Source: Notospermus geniculatus (taxonomy: Eukaryota > Nemertea > Pilidiophora > Heteronemertea > Lineidae). From it: a stretch of DNA of 64,000 bases. The stretch covers positions 487,356 to 551,355 of the forward strand of contig NMRB01000021.1 of the NCBI GenBank assembly GCA_002633025.1, given 5' to 3'. The notes below the pieces were generated by a model. The model did no database searches and was not told where the DNA came from. It saw only the letters and a list, made by a program, of their open reading frames with translations. The translations under genes were made by a program, and so were the position numbers. Shown one piece after another: positions 33,001 through 45,021 of this stretch; the first letter of the stretch is position 1; the number at the start of each line of letters is the position of its first letter.

Positions 33001-35859
33001 CTAGGATCATGAGAAATCATGAGAATGAAGTGTTTCTGACATGACTGAGTTTCAGTGAGTTTTATATTGCATTTAAAAACACATTTGCCTTTAGTAGGAA
33101 CATGTAAGCAATGAGTATTTTCCACTTTAATTCTTTCAGGCATTCATGGCGAGGCTGGTATTAAGAGGTTAAAGGTTTGTTGTAGTGTTGTCAGTTCAGT
33201 GTTTGTCTCTCCGAAATTTGCAGAAAGATGTGAATCATTATAATATTGAACTCAAGTTTGTGTAACTGTTCGGACTTTCCATTCCATGCTTAAATGACCT
33301 TTTCAGCAATGCATTATTTCACCATGCTGTCATGATTATGTTCCTGTCCCTTCTTTCATTTTATCTCCTGTGTCAAGGGTAGGCCTATATAAAGTTCTCA
33401 CTGTTCTCATGTGATGCTAACTTTACATGTACTTTTTGTGAAAGATGTTATCAGCAAAAGACGCAGTTAAGACTATGTTGGATCATCTGTCCAATGAAGC
33501 CAGCAGCACACACCTTCCTGTTGCACCAGGTAGGGAGTCGTCGTATCAACTCCAAACAGTCTCGTTTTCAAGTTAAGAATTTGGCTGGAAACACCTTGAA
33601 TGCGGTTGTCTTGTGGTGTGCTCTAGACTAAAACCATTTTATAGTTGCAAGTAGTCAAACACGAAATGGTTTTGGTAATGCTGTTTTCCAGACCTTTTGT
33701 GTGTATGGCTCACCAAATCTGAAAATATCTTTTTTGACAGGTGATGAAGTCGCCTTGATGGTGAAAATAATTTAGGTGGGACATCAGTTTTGGAACTGAA
33801 CATAGTGGTTAAAGAAGCAATTGGTTATTTAGGTAGGTTGATGCATCATGGCAAGGAATAGCACAAAAAGGTAGTTAAAATTTCAAGCTTTTTAGTTTGA
33901 AATAATTAAATAGTACTTAGAGAAATTGACTTGCCCAGCTGTTCTGTTAAATCATTTGAGTTCTGTTTCAGAAAACAAACAAGTGAAGGTTGTAAGAGCT
34001 TATTGTGGAACATTCATGACATCATTGGAGATGGCTGGCACATCCCTCACCTTGTTACTTGTTGACGATATTTTAAAAAGGTGCTTAGGTGAGTTAGTCC
34101 TGAGACGATTTCATTGTGGTGAATATAGCTACATGTATCCCCTGGCATGCCTGGATTTACCCTGGCACTTTTTTGTAAAGAGCTCTGGACAGTGCTTCCC
34201 ATATGCAGTTGTTCTGTTTCTTTTCATTCAGATGCTCCGTCGTCAGCTGCTGCTTGGGCAAAGCCTCTCCTTCTACCCGGAGCCACAGACAGAGTTACTC
34301 CTAAACAGATGGCTGCAGTTTCTTCTGCCTCGTCAGAGACAGGCACTCATGTTGGAGCAAAAGTTGACTCAGGTAAGTTGTTCTGTAACTTTCTCTTACA
34401 AAAGAATGATTCTGCATCATTGGTTTCCATCCCAGTAAAATCATCATGGAGCATTGTGGGTTTAGATGTCTGTAAACTTCTTCTATATATTATTGAGTTC
34501 ATTCTCAAATAGCATGACATGTGAGGCGAGTCTTTCTTGTTCTTCAGAAACAAGCCAAAAGATTCACAAAGCCATCAAGTCGATGTGTGAAAGCCTCATC
34601 CGTTCTGAAAACCAGTTGAATAAACTTGACACCGAAGGAGGTGATGGTGACTGTGGAACAACACATCGGAGAGGAGCAGAAGGTAACCCTTCTTCTGCTT
34701 TCTTCTTGGTTGTCATGTATGTTAACTAGGCCTACTTAACAGTGTTTGCTTGTGGTATTTCTTTCATGTTGCTCCAGTTCCTTATGGTGCATGTATTTGT
34801 TGAATTTGCAGCTATCCTAAAGAGTCTGGAATCATCGGACCTCAACACATCCTGTCCATACCAAATGATGTTATCTCTGGCTCATATTGTTGAACAGGAG
34901 ATGGGAGGATCATCGGGTGCTGTGAGTAACTTTATAGATACTTTTCAACATTTGATGGTAAGTTTTGAGGAATATTTCTACTGTTATCTAGTTGTAGTTG
35001 TTCTGCCTCCTTGAGGATTTCTCTTTGATTAGCTAAATGCATGAGACGAATTCCTTGTTTTCAGTTGTACAGTCTATTCTTATCAGCATCAGCCTCTCCT
35101 CTAATAAAGGACACATCTTCTGATGCCTGGTTGGCTGCTCTTGGTAGGGGGATTGAAGCAATGGCAAAGTAAGTTCATGAATTGAGAAATTTCCTGTCTG
35201 TGTACTACCAAAAATTTATAAGCTCGCCTTATAAATTTTTGGTACTACTCATATCTTGAGTAGCTGCATCAATCATGTCAATGTAGCCTTTCTCAAAATC
35301 TACTTGCTTCTTTTGGCATTCTGCATTTCCTTTTAGGTATGGCGGGGCTGAACCTGGCGACAGGACAATGGTAAGTGATCTTACGTAATCTTGGAAAACA
35401 AAGGATGCCCTTTAATTGTGACATCGTCAGAGATTAATCTTAGCAAATGCAACATTTGGGTGTTATTCGTAGTACTAATCAAATGCTTTTCTTATGAATC
35501 TTCAGATGGATACCTTCCATGCTGCACAGAAGACACTGTCAGAAAACCTGAACAAAATGGGACCCGTGGAGGCATTTGCTCAAGCTGTAAAGGTGATTGT
35601 AGTTAAATTTTCCTAGATTTGTATTAATTTGACGTACATGTAGTTCTGAAGGTTACTTCATACATACTAGTACCTGTAATTGAAGTGATGTCCTTCTCTG
35701 CTTATTCAGGGAGCTGACGAAGCGGCCAAGTCCACTGCTCAGATGAAAGCAAGAGCTGGCAGGGCAAGTTATGTCAGTGCTGACAGGCTAAACCAGCCCG
35801 ACCCTGGTGCTGTTGCAGTATCAATTTGGCTGAAGGCGATCTATGAAGCGTTGGTGTGA
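30008..35859 (+). CDS. TKFC: Triokinase/FMN cyclase (dihydroxyacetone kinase) gene
   Basis: Coding exons: 30008-30042, 30939-31102, 31190-31300, 31649-31833 or 32240-32424, 32607-32685, 32905-32994, 33140-33174, 33445-33529, 33741-33832, 33972-34088, 34232-34372, 34548-34682, 34812-34921, 35065-35168, 35337-35370, 35506-35592, 35710-35859. About 584 residues, the usual family length. The start [11 protein letters not shown] matches the family N-terminus. The DhaK half has [22 protein letters not shown] and GIHGEAG (the His that forms the covalent substrate adduct). The DhaL half has GDGDCGTTH (Mg-ATP-binding Asp residues), GGSSGA and GDRTM. The enzyme phosphorylates dihydroxyacetone and glyceraldehyde with ATP in the cytosol and, in animals, can split FAD to cyclic FMN. 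Oddities: a duplicated exon and a frameshift in exon 9, described separately. Identification is firm from motifs alone. Confidence 0.93.
30262..30386 (+). repeat. 125-bp direct repeat, copy 1 (TKFC intron 1)
   Basis: CCTACACGTAGCTAGCGGAA and the following 100 or so bases recur at 30722-30846 with few changes; both end in TAGGCCTAGGCCTAG. Palindromic GCGAGTCCGAATTCGG words sit between them. Confidence 0.8.
30722..30846 (+). repeat. 125-bp direct repeat, copy 2
   Basis: See 30262-30386. Confidence 0.8.
31344..31527. repeat. MITE-like element in TKFC intron
   Basis: Starts CAGTTGAACCTCTCT and ends AGAGAGGTTCACTG, with internal GGTGTCC repeats. No ORF. The end word resembles the one next to the contig join at 713. 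Confidence 0.6.
31649..31833 (+). CDS. TKFC: TKFC exon 4a (first of two mutually exclusive copies)
   Basis: 185 nt; encodes [20 protein letters not shown] through [13 protein letters not shown]. It is the copy closer to the vertebrate sequence as I remember it (GLCGTVLI). It covers the substrate-binding part of the DhaK domain, including the conserved Asp in TGDRLNFG. Confidence 0.9.
32240..32424 (+). CDS. TKFC: TKFC exon 4b (alternative copy)
   Basis: Also 185 nt with the same phases. Reads [20 protein letters not shown] through [13 protein letters not shown], clearly homologous to exon 4a with about 15 substitutions, and open throughout. Because 185 is not a multiple of 3, including both copies or neither would shift the frame, so splicing must choose one. 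The acceptor AG lies in a TACATGTAG word with a modest pyrimidine tract. Confidence 0.85.
33741..33832 (+). CDS. TKFC: TKFC exon 9 with an apparent frameshift
   Basis: Reads GDEVALMV, then loses frame in an A-rich run (33771-33775) before [20 protein letters not shown] in another frame. Length is 1 mod 3 off: one base missing or two extra. Flanking splice sites and all downstream exons are intact. This may be a base-call error at the homopolymer, or a real lesion on this haplotype. Confidence 0.75.
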
Positions 35860-37140
35860 TCAACTACATCAGGAAGAAGCTTGCTTCATTATTGTCCAAC
35901 ATGTCAGTCAGCATTTGTGCATGATGACGATGAAAGGAAGAAGTGAATTCGTCCAGTACCAAGATGTTTGATTGCACTTGGTACCAGTACCCAAATGACC
36001 CAGGTACTGTAGAAATTCTAGGTGCTCAAATTAGAGTGAATTGATTTTACATATGCATAATTTATTGCTGAAGGAATTACTGCATGCAATTTTCTTGTGA
36101 TCAACGAACAATTTACATGTACAGTCATTGACATTAGTTTATCTACACCTACTACCTTGAATATTTCGAATACTACTGGGCCAATTTTAACACGGTTTGT
36201 ACCACATGAAAGTATATAACCTTGGTCATATTTCTGCATCAAAATTTTGGAAAGTTGGAAATATCATAATTATGTAATAGCTCATTAGAAACCCCCCTAA
36301 AAATCAACATTTTTATTATGGAATTTTTTTGTGACTTTTGTTACAGGGTTGATAGAGTGGAAGTTTCTAAGGATTTTGGGCTTTGTTTCGTCAAAATATC
36401 TTGAGTGGTGGCTGAGATATTTGAGATTATCAAAATTTCGATAATTTGAGAATTTCCAAATTTTCACAAAATTTTGATATTAGTAGACAGAGCTCACCTA
36501 AAAACGTAGGATTATGAAGTTTTGGAACTTATAGCGTAAACTGGTTAGAAGTTAAGCATGTCTTAAGTTAAGGGGGTATTTTCAAATATGAATATCTCGG
36601 CCCAGTTAACGCAAAAAGTTCCAAAATTATTGTAAACCCATATTCTGAGGTTAGCTTTAACTGATGGCGTCAAAATTTCCTGAAAAACACGAAAATCTCA
36701 AATTATCAAAATTTCGATAATCTCAAATATCTCAGCAACCACTCGAGATATTTTGATGAAACAAAGCCCAAAATCCTTAGAAACGTCCACTCTATGAACC
36801 CTGTAACAAAAGTCACAAAAAAATTCCATAATAAAAATGTTGATTTTTAGGGGGTTTTCTAATGAGCTATTACATAATTATGATATTTCCAACTTTCCAA
36901 AATTTTGATGCAGCAATATGACCAAGGTTATATACTTTCATGTGGTACAAACCGTGTTAAAATTGGCCCAGTAGTATTTGAAATATTCAAGGTAGTAGGT
37001 GTAGATAAACTAATGTCAATGACTGTACATGTATGAAAGTATGAATAAAGCGGTTAATACATCCTACTTGTCAGTGCCATACATTCAGATGTAGATGATA
37101 TATTGAGATGAATTTGTCAAAAGAAAAATAAACTGATTAT
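35860..37140 (+). promoter_or_regulatory. Likely TKFC 3' UTR / downstream region
   Basis: No coding signal. AATAAA at 37043 and 37127 are candidate poly(A) signals. Most of it is occupied by the inverted repeat 36115-37032. Confidence 0.4.
36115..37032. repeat. Large inverted repeat (336-bp arms, 246-bp spacer)
   Basis: 36115-36450 pairs with 36697-37032 at high identity. Arms begin ACATGTACAGTCATTGACAT. AT-rich, no ORF. Just 3' of TKFC and upstream of the AATAAA motifs. Confidence 0.9.
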
Positions 37141-38225
37141 GTCTTAGAGGTAGGGTTTGTGTCTGTTGTTTATTTCGCTTAGACATACCAGTATTCATAT
37201 CAGCGTTGTGTTCATTTCATTGTATTCATTGCCACTTGACTAAAAGTTCATGAATTTTTGTAGCCACTATCTGTCATGTCTGTTGTCATATGTCTTTTAA
37301 TATTGTATTCTCATTTCAGTGTTTTTGTTGACAAAATATCATTGCTTACCAACTTATTTCATATGATCATCTACTTATTATTTTTGGCCTGTCTATCACA
37401 ACCTGTAATCGGCCGTGAATTCAACACGTTCCAATATATACCAATATATACTTGTATTGTATCCAGTCAAAACGGCAGGTTCAGCTTCGGGCACAACGAT
37501 GAAGATGGCGGCACTACATATGCAGCCTTGTGCTTCTCTCGCCCATTCGTTGAACCGAGATTTACCAATGCAAAGCTGACATGAGATTAAAGGTACACCG
37601 TGAATACTGCGTCTGTATTGTAAGATGATTTACAGGTTGATCAAGTGGATTCTTTTTAGTTAGCCATGTTTGTTGACTTCGATCGGGGCAGCGTTGACAT
37701 CTCCGTGCATCCCAACCGTGCCCAATTGTTGAGTTTGCATGGAAGCGCCTCTGGCCGACATCGGTTCTATGATCTCAAGACGTTGAAACCGTTCCATTTA
37801 AATTTTCTTTCAGGAGACGTGCTTTATTTGGTGGAAACAAATTTTTTGTCGGAGGTTCGTTGGCATCGATGCCGAACCACTGCCGTTCTTCTCGTAACAT
37901 TCATCTCTTGCTTTCCTTGTCGAGTTGCCAACGAAATTATCCTTGGTTCCCGTCTGGTAACGATTTCTGCTGAAGTACTCGCTATCTTGGTTCTGCAGAA
38001 TAAATAAGCCGTCCTCTCATCATCCGTTATTTTTCATATTGGCAGATTCCGCAACTGTGTTAATTATGTGCAATGGGATTGCAATGTTAGGTCAGACCAT
38101 GCAGGAGGCTCTGGCGCGTCTTCTGTATAGAGGATGCGTGTAGCTTTAATTTGATATCTTAGTCACGTTCTGTCAGCCTGTCGCATCTTGTAACTTAAGT
38201 GTTGGTGGTTGCTATTACGACTAAC

Positions 38226-39140
38226 CCTAGACCTATCACATCATCTAACTTCCAGTGCAGGAGGCTTTACGGCGCAAGTTGTGAATGTCTTATTAATCCC
38301 GACAATATCGCTTCTTTCCACTTGCAGTGCAAGTGGCACGAAACGGCCCATACTCTCACGACTGTTGTCTAGAATTATTCTGCCTTTCACATATTCCAAC
38401 TTCCAGTGCAGGTGGCTCTACCGGTCCATATAGTTGTCTGGAAGAGGGAGGTTGAGATCAGCGACTTATCAGGGATCCTTATACGTATACGGATAGAATT
38501 CTGTACAACGAGGGCAAATTTTGTGTACATTTCGATCCGTATGCGTATAAGGATCCGTAATAAGTCGCTGATCTCAACCTCCCTAATTACTCGACACCTA
38601 TCGCATCTTCCAACTTCCAGTGTAGGTGGTTCTAACAGAGTACTATATTGTCGTCTTGAATTTCAACCTATCGCACCTTCCAACGGCTTCCAGTCATGCC
38701 AGTGCAGGTGGCTCTAACGCCCAAATTGTATTGAATCGCTCGTCCTATCGCATCTTCTAACTTCCTGTTCCGATCAGGCACTTCTAACAGCCTATGCATT
38801 GTTGTCTTGAATCTCAACCGATCGCACCTTCCAACTTCAATTTTTGTCTTGAATCTCTCAACCGATCGCATCTTCAAACGGCTTTTTCAGTGAAGGTGGC
38901 TCTAACGGCCCAAATTGTTGTCTTGAATATCGCTCAACCTATCGCATCTTCAAGCGGCTTTCAGTGCAGGTGGCTGTAATGGTCCAAATTGTTGTCTTGA
39001 ATATAGCTCAACCTATCGCATCTTCAAAGGCTTTCAGTGCAGGTGGCTGTAACGGCCCAAATTGTTGTCTTGAATCTCTCAACCTGTCGCATCTTTTGAC
39101 ATCTTGTGCAGGTGTCTCCAACGGCCCATACTGTTGTCTT
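38226..39140 (+). repeat. Degenerate tandem repeat of about 65-75 bp
   Basis: About ten diverged units share ACCTATCGCATCTTC, CTTCCAGTGCAGGTGGCTC and CAAATTGTTGTCTTGAAT in order; the clearest run is 38810-39130. A foldback (38446-38583) has inserted into it. Non-coding; frames are open only because of the repeat. Confidence 0.75.
38446..38583. repeat. Foldback inserted in the tandem array
   Basis: Arms GGGAGGTTGAGATCAGCGAC / complement, about 55 bp each, with a TCCTTATACG(T)ATACGGAT motif in both. Confidence 0.75.
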
Positions 39141-39155
39141 GAAATTCTCGATATG

Positions 39156-39261
39156 GGCCCGTATTTTAGAATGCGCCTCAACGTAAAGGAGTTCCTCAAG
39201 GAGGCTATTGTTCTCAACAGGAGAACTCCTTTACGTTGAGGAGCATTCTAAAATACGGGCC
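39156..39261. repeat. Foldback with GGCCCGTATT tips
   Basis: Arms of about 38 bp, tips GGCCCGTATTTTAGAATGCG. Same tip family as 42489-42606. Confidence 0.75.
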
Positions 39262-39376
39262 ATTGTCCATCTTCAAACTTCCAGTGGACTGGGACTTTTT
39301 GGACTAACAATTTTGTCATACTGCAGTCAGAACTTCACGTCACTAGGTGTGGTGGCATCATTCGCTGGTTGCATAT

Positions 39377-39518
39377 TACAATAGGGAGTTTTCGCAAAGT
39401 CCTCGAAACGCCAACGCGAACGTCTATCTTTTTGTTCGGTGCTCTCTTCGTGCCATCGAAAAATGGGTTTGGCGTTGGCGTGGGCGTTTCGGGGGCTTTG
39501 CGAAAACTCTGTATTGTA
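39377..39518. repeat. Foldback element
   Basis: Arms TACAATAGGGAGTTTTCGCA and complement, with GAAACGCC / GGCGTTTC inside. Confidence 0.7.
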
Positions 39519-40201
39519 AAAGTAAAGCATCGTAATAAGGTTTTAATATTCAACCAAAGTTGAGAGGTTCAACATGTTCAACGGCAAATCGTTCAAACGC
39601 CACTGTTGGTACAAAGAGAACAATGTTAAAATTTAATGGCTCTGCTTGGTACAACACATGTATCAACCCGTACATCTCGCACTCAGGTGCCGCAGTACCA
39701 GCCTTTGATCGATAAGCTCACCGTGTATAGGGGCCGCAACCGTTCCTCGGCGACAGTTGTTCGTTGCTGGCTGCCTGTGTTGAGAGTTGGTTTCGAATGC
39801 TTTGTCGGTTGACTGGCCGATAAGTGAATACTGATAAGTACATGAGGTTTGAGGAAGGTTCTTTGAGTTGATTGGTTTTGTGTGACGGGAATACCAAAGA
39901 AATTGTTGCTTGGTCATGATATGGCTCGCGTACTCGTTTCTGTTTCTTGCAAATCAGCGGTTTGGAAGTGAATGTTGAGAATTTCCGCCTCTGTTGATGA
40001 TATGTTGAAGGGAAGTTGAGTTTCGTCTCTGGAAAATGGATTCGTTCGGAGTACGAGACGTCAGCAGGTACAGGGCCTGCAGATAACACGACCGGAGAGC
40101 ACCCCCTTACCTATCTAACATCTGCGGGAACGTCCCGCAAATCATCACTCACAGTGGAGTACCGGTCGCGCCACGCGGCCAAGGAATGCCAGCATCCAAT
40201 C

Positions 40202-40530
40202 ATGGTAATGACTCGAGCCCAAGCGACCCTTCGATGGGTCCAAGTTGTACTTTACGTTGCAACATTCATCTTCAGCCTCCTGGTATGTGTACCAATGGCC
40301 ACGACGGCCAAGGATTTCAACGATAGATGCATTTTATATGCCGATGTGAAAGTAAAAATTGGACAGGAAAATGGTTCACTGGTGGCAAAAATAGACGAAA
40401 AGGCAACAACTTGGGGCGCTTTCAAAACGTGCGGATACACGATGTATACGAACATATTTGTGTGTATATATTCGGTTGTGTACTGTTGTTTTTATCTCTT
40501 ATTCACGAAAAAGGATAGCGTCGATAAAGG
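40202..40530 (+). CDS. First coding exon of a TMEM179-like membrane protein
   Basis: Starts at an ATG giving MVMTRAQATLRWVQ; upstream in-frame ATGs lie in a less protein-like leader. A first membrane segment (VVLYVATFIFSLLVCVPM) is followed by DFNDRCILYADVKV, an N-G-S sequon, and a second membrane segment (YTNIFVCIYSVVYCCFYLLF), then a donor (GATAAAGG/gtaagt) in phase 2. The order TM1, short extracellular loop with F-x-x-RC-x-LY, TM2 is that of the TMEM179/TMEM179B family, four-pass proteins of unclear function. Later exons were not found in the remaining 23 kb, so they are probably beyond the window or in a very long intron. Confidence 0.6.
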
Positions 40531-42488
40531 GTAAGTTGATGGCTTTAAATCTCCTTCATTGCACAATGCCCTTACTCAGCGGTCTTACAATCTTTTCTCA
40601 ATAACTTACATATTTACAGAGATCTGCTTCATCCTACACGTAGCTGAAGGCTGTTTCCTTTTCTACCAATGCCCCTGTTGCAAACTCTTCCAAATGGACA
40701 CTTGGGGATCTTCGCGATGAGCACGAAGTCATCCCTGCCTTCGTCATTTGTGTCACGCTGATAGAGGTGTCTTCACCTTCTTTTTGCACTAGGAAACTAA
40801 AGTCATTCTTACATTACAGCAATGAGGACACCTCGATGAATGCATTATTCTTCCAGCAGAACTTCGTACCAGTCCAGAATGTACACAAAACGAACAACTT
40901 TTTGTACTATGCATTTTCACTGAAATGCGTTGATTCAGAATAAGGGTAGAAATACTGGGAAAAAGCGACTGCAAAGCCATGAGGGGGGGAGCCAAAACCC
41001 TGACTTCTCGCAGTTTACGCGGCTTACGGAAGTTCTTTTCTTCGATCTTGGCCGACGATCATCCTATAAACTGGGAAATCATCTGGCCGAACATACGTCA
41101 GTTACACATGATTAACGGACGTTTTACCGAACTGCATAACGCAGAGTTGGCCAATATCTCGTTCAGCATATCAGTATGTTTCGTGAACATCCTGCAATCG
41201 AAGTTTTCTGCCGATTATGTGCCATTGGTTTGCTGCGAAACGAAGTGTCAGATTTCGTTTTCAAAACCACCTGCCCTTCTGGTCGTAACCTGAATAACTC
41301 TGTTATTTTTACGGGTATATTGTTAGATCCACTTTCTGAAACTCTACCTACAAACAAGCGTTCTGTAACATACAATGTACTGCAAGGTGTGTACACTAGA
41401 ATCCAGTTTGTTGTTTCATTCCCCCAGATATATTCAGTTTCTGTCTAGCTTCGTATCCACAAAGTGCGGTTCTTTTCATGATCAGTATTCATCACACTCG
41501 GCATTGGTCTTAGGAAGTATCCTCGGTATGCCAACTTGTTCAGAGCTGTATGTTGTCAAAACAAAAGGGCAAGGTTAGACTCTGCCCGAGTGTTTCGCTA
41601 TTTTTTCCTGGACCGGCCTTGTCAATTTCAATGTACATGTGCCAGTTCGTTTCTTACTTACTTTCGGTCAGGTACGCGGCTGCTGGACCTCAATGACGTG
41701 TTGCCTCCTCCCCCACCCACACCCCCCACACACGCACACATTCTCAGTACGTCCTAGTTTCGCCCACCACTTCATCGCCCTTCACTAGTTATCCTTTACA
41801 AATTGCTCCAAATACTCGGTGCATTTCCGTTGTCCCATCACTAGTTTTCCTATACCAATTGCTCCAACTACTCGTTCTTTCTACTAATCGAACCAACTGT
41901 CAACTTCTCGCCGTCCTTTGGATGTACGCTCCAAGTCAACACTGCACACAGCTGTCTAGTCATATTTGTTTCACAACAATAGCTTACCAAACAAATTGAT
42001 ATTTCACCAACAACCGCGCATTATTTCATTTTCGATTGGCACTTCAGTTTCTATCGATCAGTTTCAATAAGGCGTCGATTTAGCTGAGCCTTGTGGACAG
42101 CCCAACATGATATGGATGGCCATATAGATGGATACTTCAGAGCTGAGTGTCTGCGCTGCGGTGGGGAATCTACAATTGTGTAATTACCGTTTGCCAGGTG
42201 TTTTTGTTCGATTCACATATAAATACATTCATCGCTGGTCTTTAGTTCCCATCTAAGTAGGCCTCTTTACCATTCACACCGGCAAAAGTGCCATCACACA
42301 AAGCTAAAGGATCGCTTTCTGAGGCAACATCATCTTCCGTCGCTTCCATTCTTCGTCCTTCAGGGTAACTTAACGGAGGCAAGCCCACCTCATCAAATAT
42401 GGCCGTGAGAGCCGCCATCTTGGTAATCGTTCCGTCCGAGTTGTAACTAATCCCTACGCAAGTCGTCAAAGTTTGAGGTGCAGGCTAA

Positions 42489-42606
42489 GGCCCGTATTCT
42501 AGAAGCCTCCTTAACTCTAAGGTCCACTTCAAGCTTTTGTATTCTGCCCTGCAAACAATAGCTAAAGGTAAACCTAAGAGTTAAGGAAGCTTCTAGAATA
42601 CGGCCC
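42489..42606. mobile_element. Foldback with GGCCCGTATT tips and TAA flanks
   Basis: Tips GGCCCGTATTCTAGAAGC / GCTTCTAGAATACGGCCC; TAA lies directly outside both ends. Harbinger-like MITE by target site only. Confidence 0.7.
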
Positions 42607-45021
42607 TAAGAGTTTGCGTGGTCGCAAACTGCTGTTCTTAAAAGTACGATAAGCGGTGCTCTCCCCAGGTGCTATGAGGGTCAATGATTCATGTTGTACC
42701 ACCTTTTACTGGTGGCATGAATGGTCACAGGTCCGCTATTGCCCATTTACGCCGCTAAGTGTATAATTAATTTCCCTTCGCTCGCATTTAAAAAAGATTG
42801 CTCCGAGAGAAATGTACGCTTTCACGACGACAGCCTAATCCATGGTCGATCTGGTACGTGCGATGCATTTTCCCAAAGGAGTCATTAATAGCGGCAACGA
42901 CTGACAACCGTTTTCATGCAGTTGCCCAGGCCCTGCCGGGCACCATCATCACCATTATCATCACGAGCTGTTACAGAACACGGGTCCCAAAGGAGAGTCA
43001 CAAATTGAACGGGGTGAGCAGCTCAGCGCAGGCTAATGGTATACGCTCCAGCCAAAATGAAGTCCCTGTAGCCAGTACATTGGAATATATCTGTCTTCAT
43101 TAGCTCCCTGTGTTGTTTGAGGTATCTGGTTCGTGGGCGAATTATCCATTGCTGTTGGATGGCTTCAGAAGGGTTGTTAATATTGGGTACTTGCTGGTCA
43201 ACTTCAAGAGGAAAGTTAGTTGAATGCTGGTTTAACTTCGAATGTTGAAGACACAAGTCCGCTTCGTGGGAAACAAATTCATTTAGCCGCTGCATTTCAA
43301 TGTTGGATCTCGCTCTCTAAGGGGCAACTTCTTTACCATCTTGAAATAGGGTTCTCAGCGCGTGCCCTGTTTGCCACCGCGCACGTCCTCGGGATGCCCC
43401 TGTCTGTGGATCGTCTCTTCTACAGCCAACAACTTACCACTAGGTACACAGTGTATTTTCCGAATGGAAGCCGCCCAGAAATACATCAAAGACCGAGATA
43501 GACGATCAGAAAACCTCCAACATCAGAGCAGTAGTCGAAGAAAGAATGATTACGTTTGGTTTACAGTATTTGATGTCGGAATTGGTTCCGATTCGGTCTA
43601 TTTGTGTTCTGCAGTTCACATGCCTTAAGCGAGCTACTCGATTTACATTGATGCTAATGATGATTAATGAAGTCAAATAATGCTTAGTGTTTGCTCAGCT
43701 GAGCCGTGCGACAGGCGTACTGCTGGTGCTGTGCACTGATACCACTGAAAAACTATAAAATTAATCTTTAATGTATGCTTATATATCCTGATTAATATCC
43801 CGAAGCCTTAAAAGATAAGTTACATGTAGTTAGGAAAGAACAGCCTCCGGACATCCTACTTTAGCAAATCTTACTAGAAGTTTCCATGACTTGGATTGCT
43901 TCAGGTCCTTTCGTCCAATATGATTCGCACTCGGATTTATTACAACATTTGACCCAACCCGAGTCAAATTTTCATTTCAAAATTTAATGCTGTTTTTGGT
44001 CTGTCGATTTTTGAACATGAGCACTCAGACAATGTTAAAACATATGCATGTATCGTGCGTCCTATACGTGGTACTTCATATTCGTAGAGCAACCTGTGGT
44101 AGTGGCTGACAAATCCATAAATATATTGGAACGTTGTTAACTCTTTACTGGGTAGTTGTTGACGTCTGGGAAAAATGACCATTGCTGTTTTACATTCTTT
44201 GCACCGTTCTTTTTTTCCTACGATGACTAAATAAGAAGAAGATATCTGCTTCTTTTTGCGGTTGGAAAGTTTTTCAGCATACAGAGCGAGTGTTGTTGAA
44301 ATATTCTCTTGTCGGAGGACAGCGTTCGATAAATTCTACGTCCTACGCAGGAAGAACGTGTCATTGTTTAAGCATTTAACTGAATACACACAACGCTACT
44401 TGATCCATAACCGGGTTTGCTTGACATCCCGGTTGGAACTGGGATAGCTATTGATCTTTGAAAATTGCCGTTGGTGCTCTATTGTAACCGAATGAGTGCA
44501 AAACAGTTCAAAGATTGTTTCAGAATTTTGTTTTATGAAGAAGCCATCATGGTAAACTTCCCTTAAACGCCATTTTACACACTATGATGGGAATAGAGAA
44601 AGGCAGAACTCCACAATGCCTGTGCTTTTAAACGAGTAGACAGGAAAAAGGGTTAAAACGAGAATGAGTGGCTGGCGTTGCGTTTGGACCAAATGTATAT
44701 GCAGAGCACAGTCGAGTGTCCACAGTCAAAAACCTCTTTCCACCTCTTGCCCGATATTTCAGCGCATCCATCTCCCCTGATACTTCAAGAAGAGGCACAA
44801 TCATTTAATCAATACAAACGAGGCAAGAAGTCTTTCTGCAGAGCTCAATGTGGATCAAGCTCTCAGGATGGGCTCTGGTGGAATTTGTAACCAAGAGCCT
44901 TACATTAGTGGCCACTCTCCTTCACGCAATCAGGGCAAAATAAGCCTCATTGGCGAATGTGAAGTAATACATGTATACATACAAAGGTTACATTTTTTTA
45001 AATACCTAGATATGGCTGTCC

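Noticed and set aside
36018-36242. Short minus ORF at the edge of the 36-37 kb inverted repeat
   Set aside because: Lies partly in an AT-rich inverted-repeat arm; no coding features.
37666-38007. 113-codon plus ORF between TKFC and the tandem array
   Set aside because: No splice, domain or composition support; likely chance.
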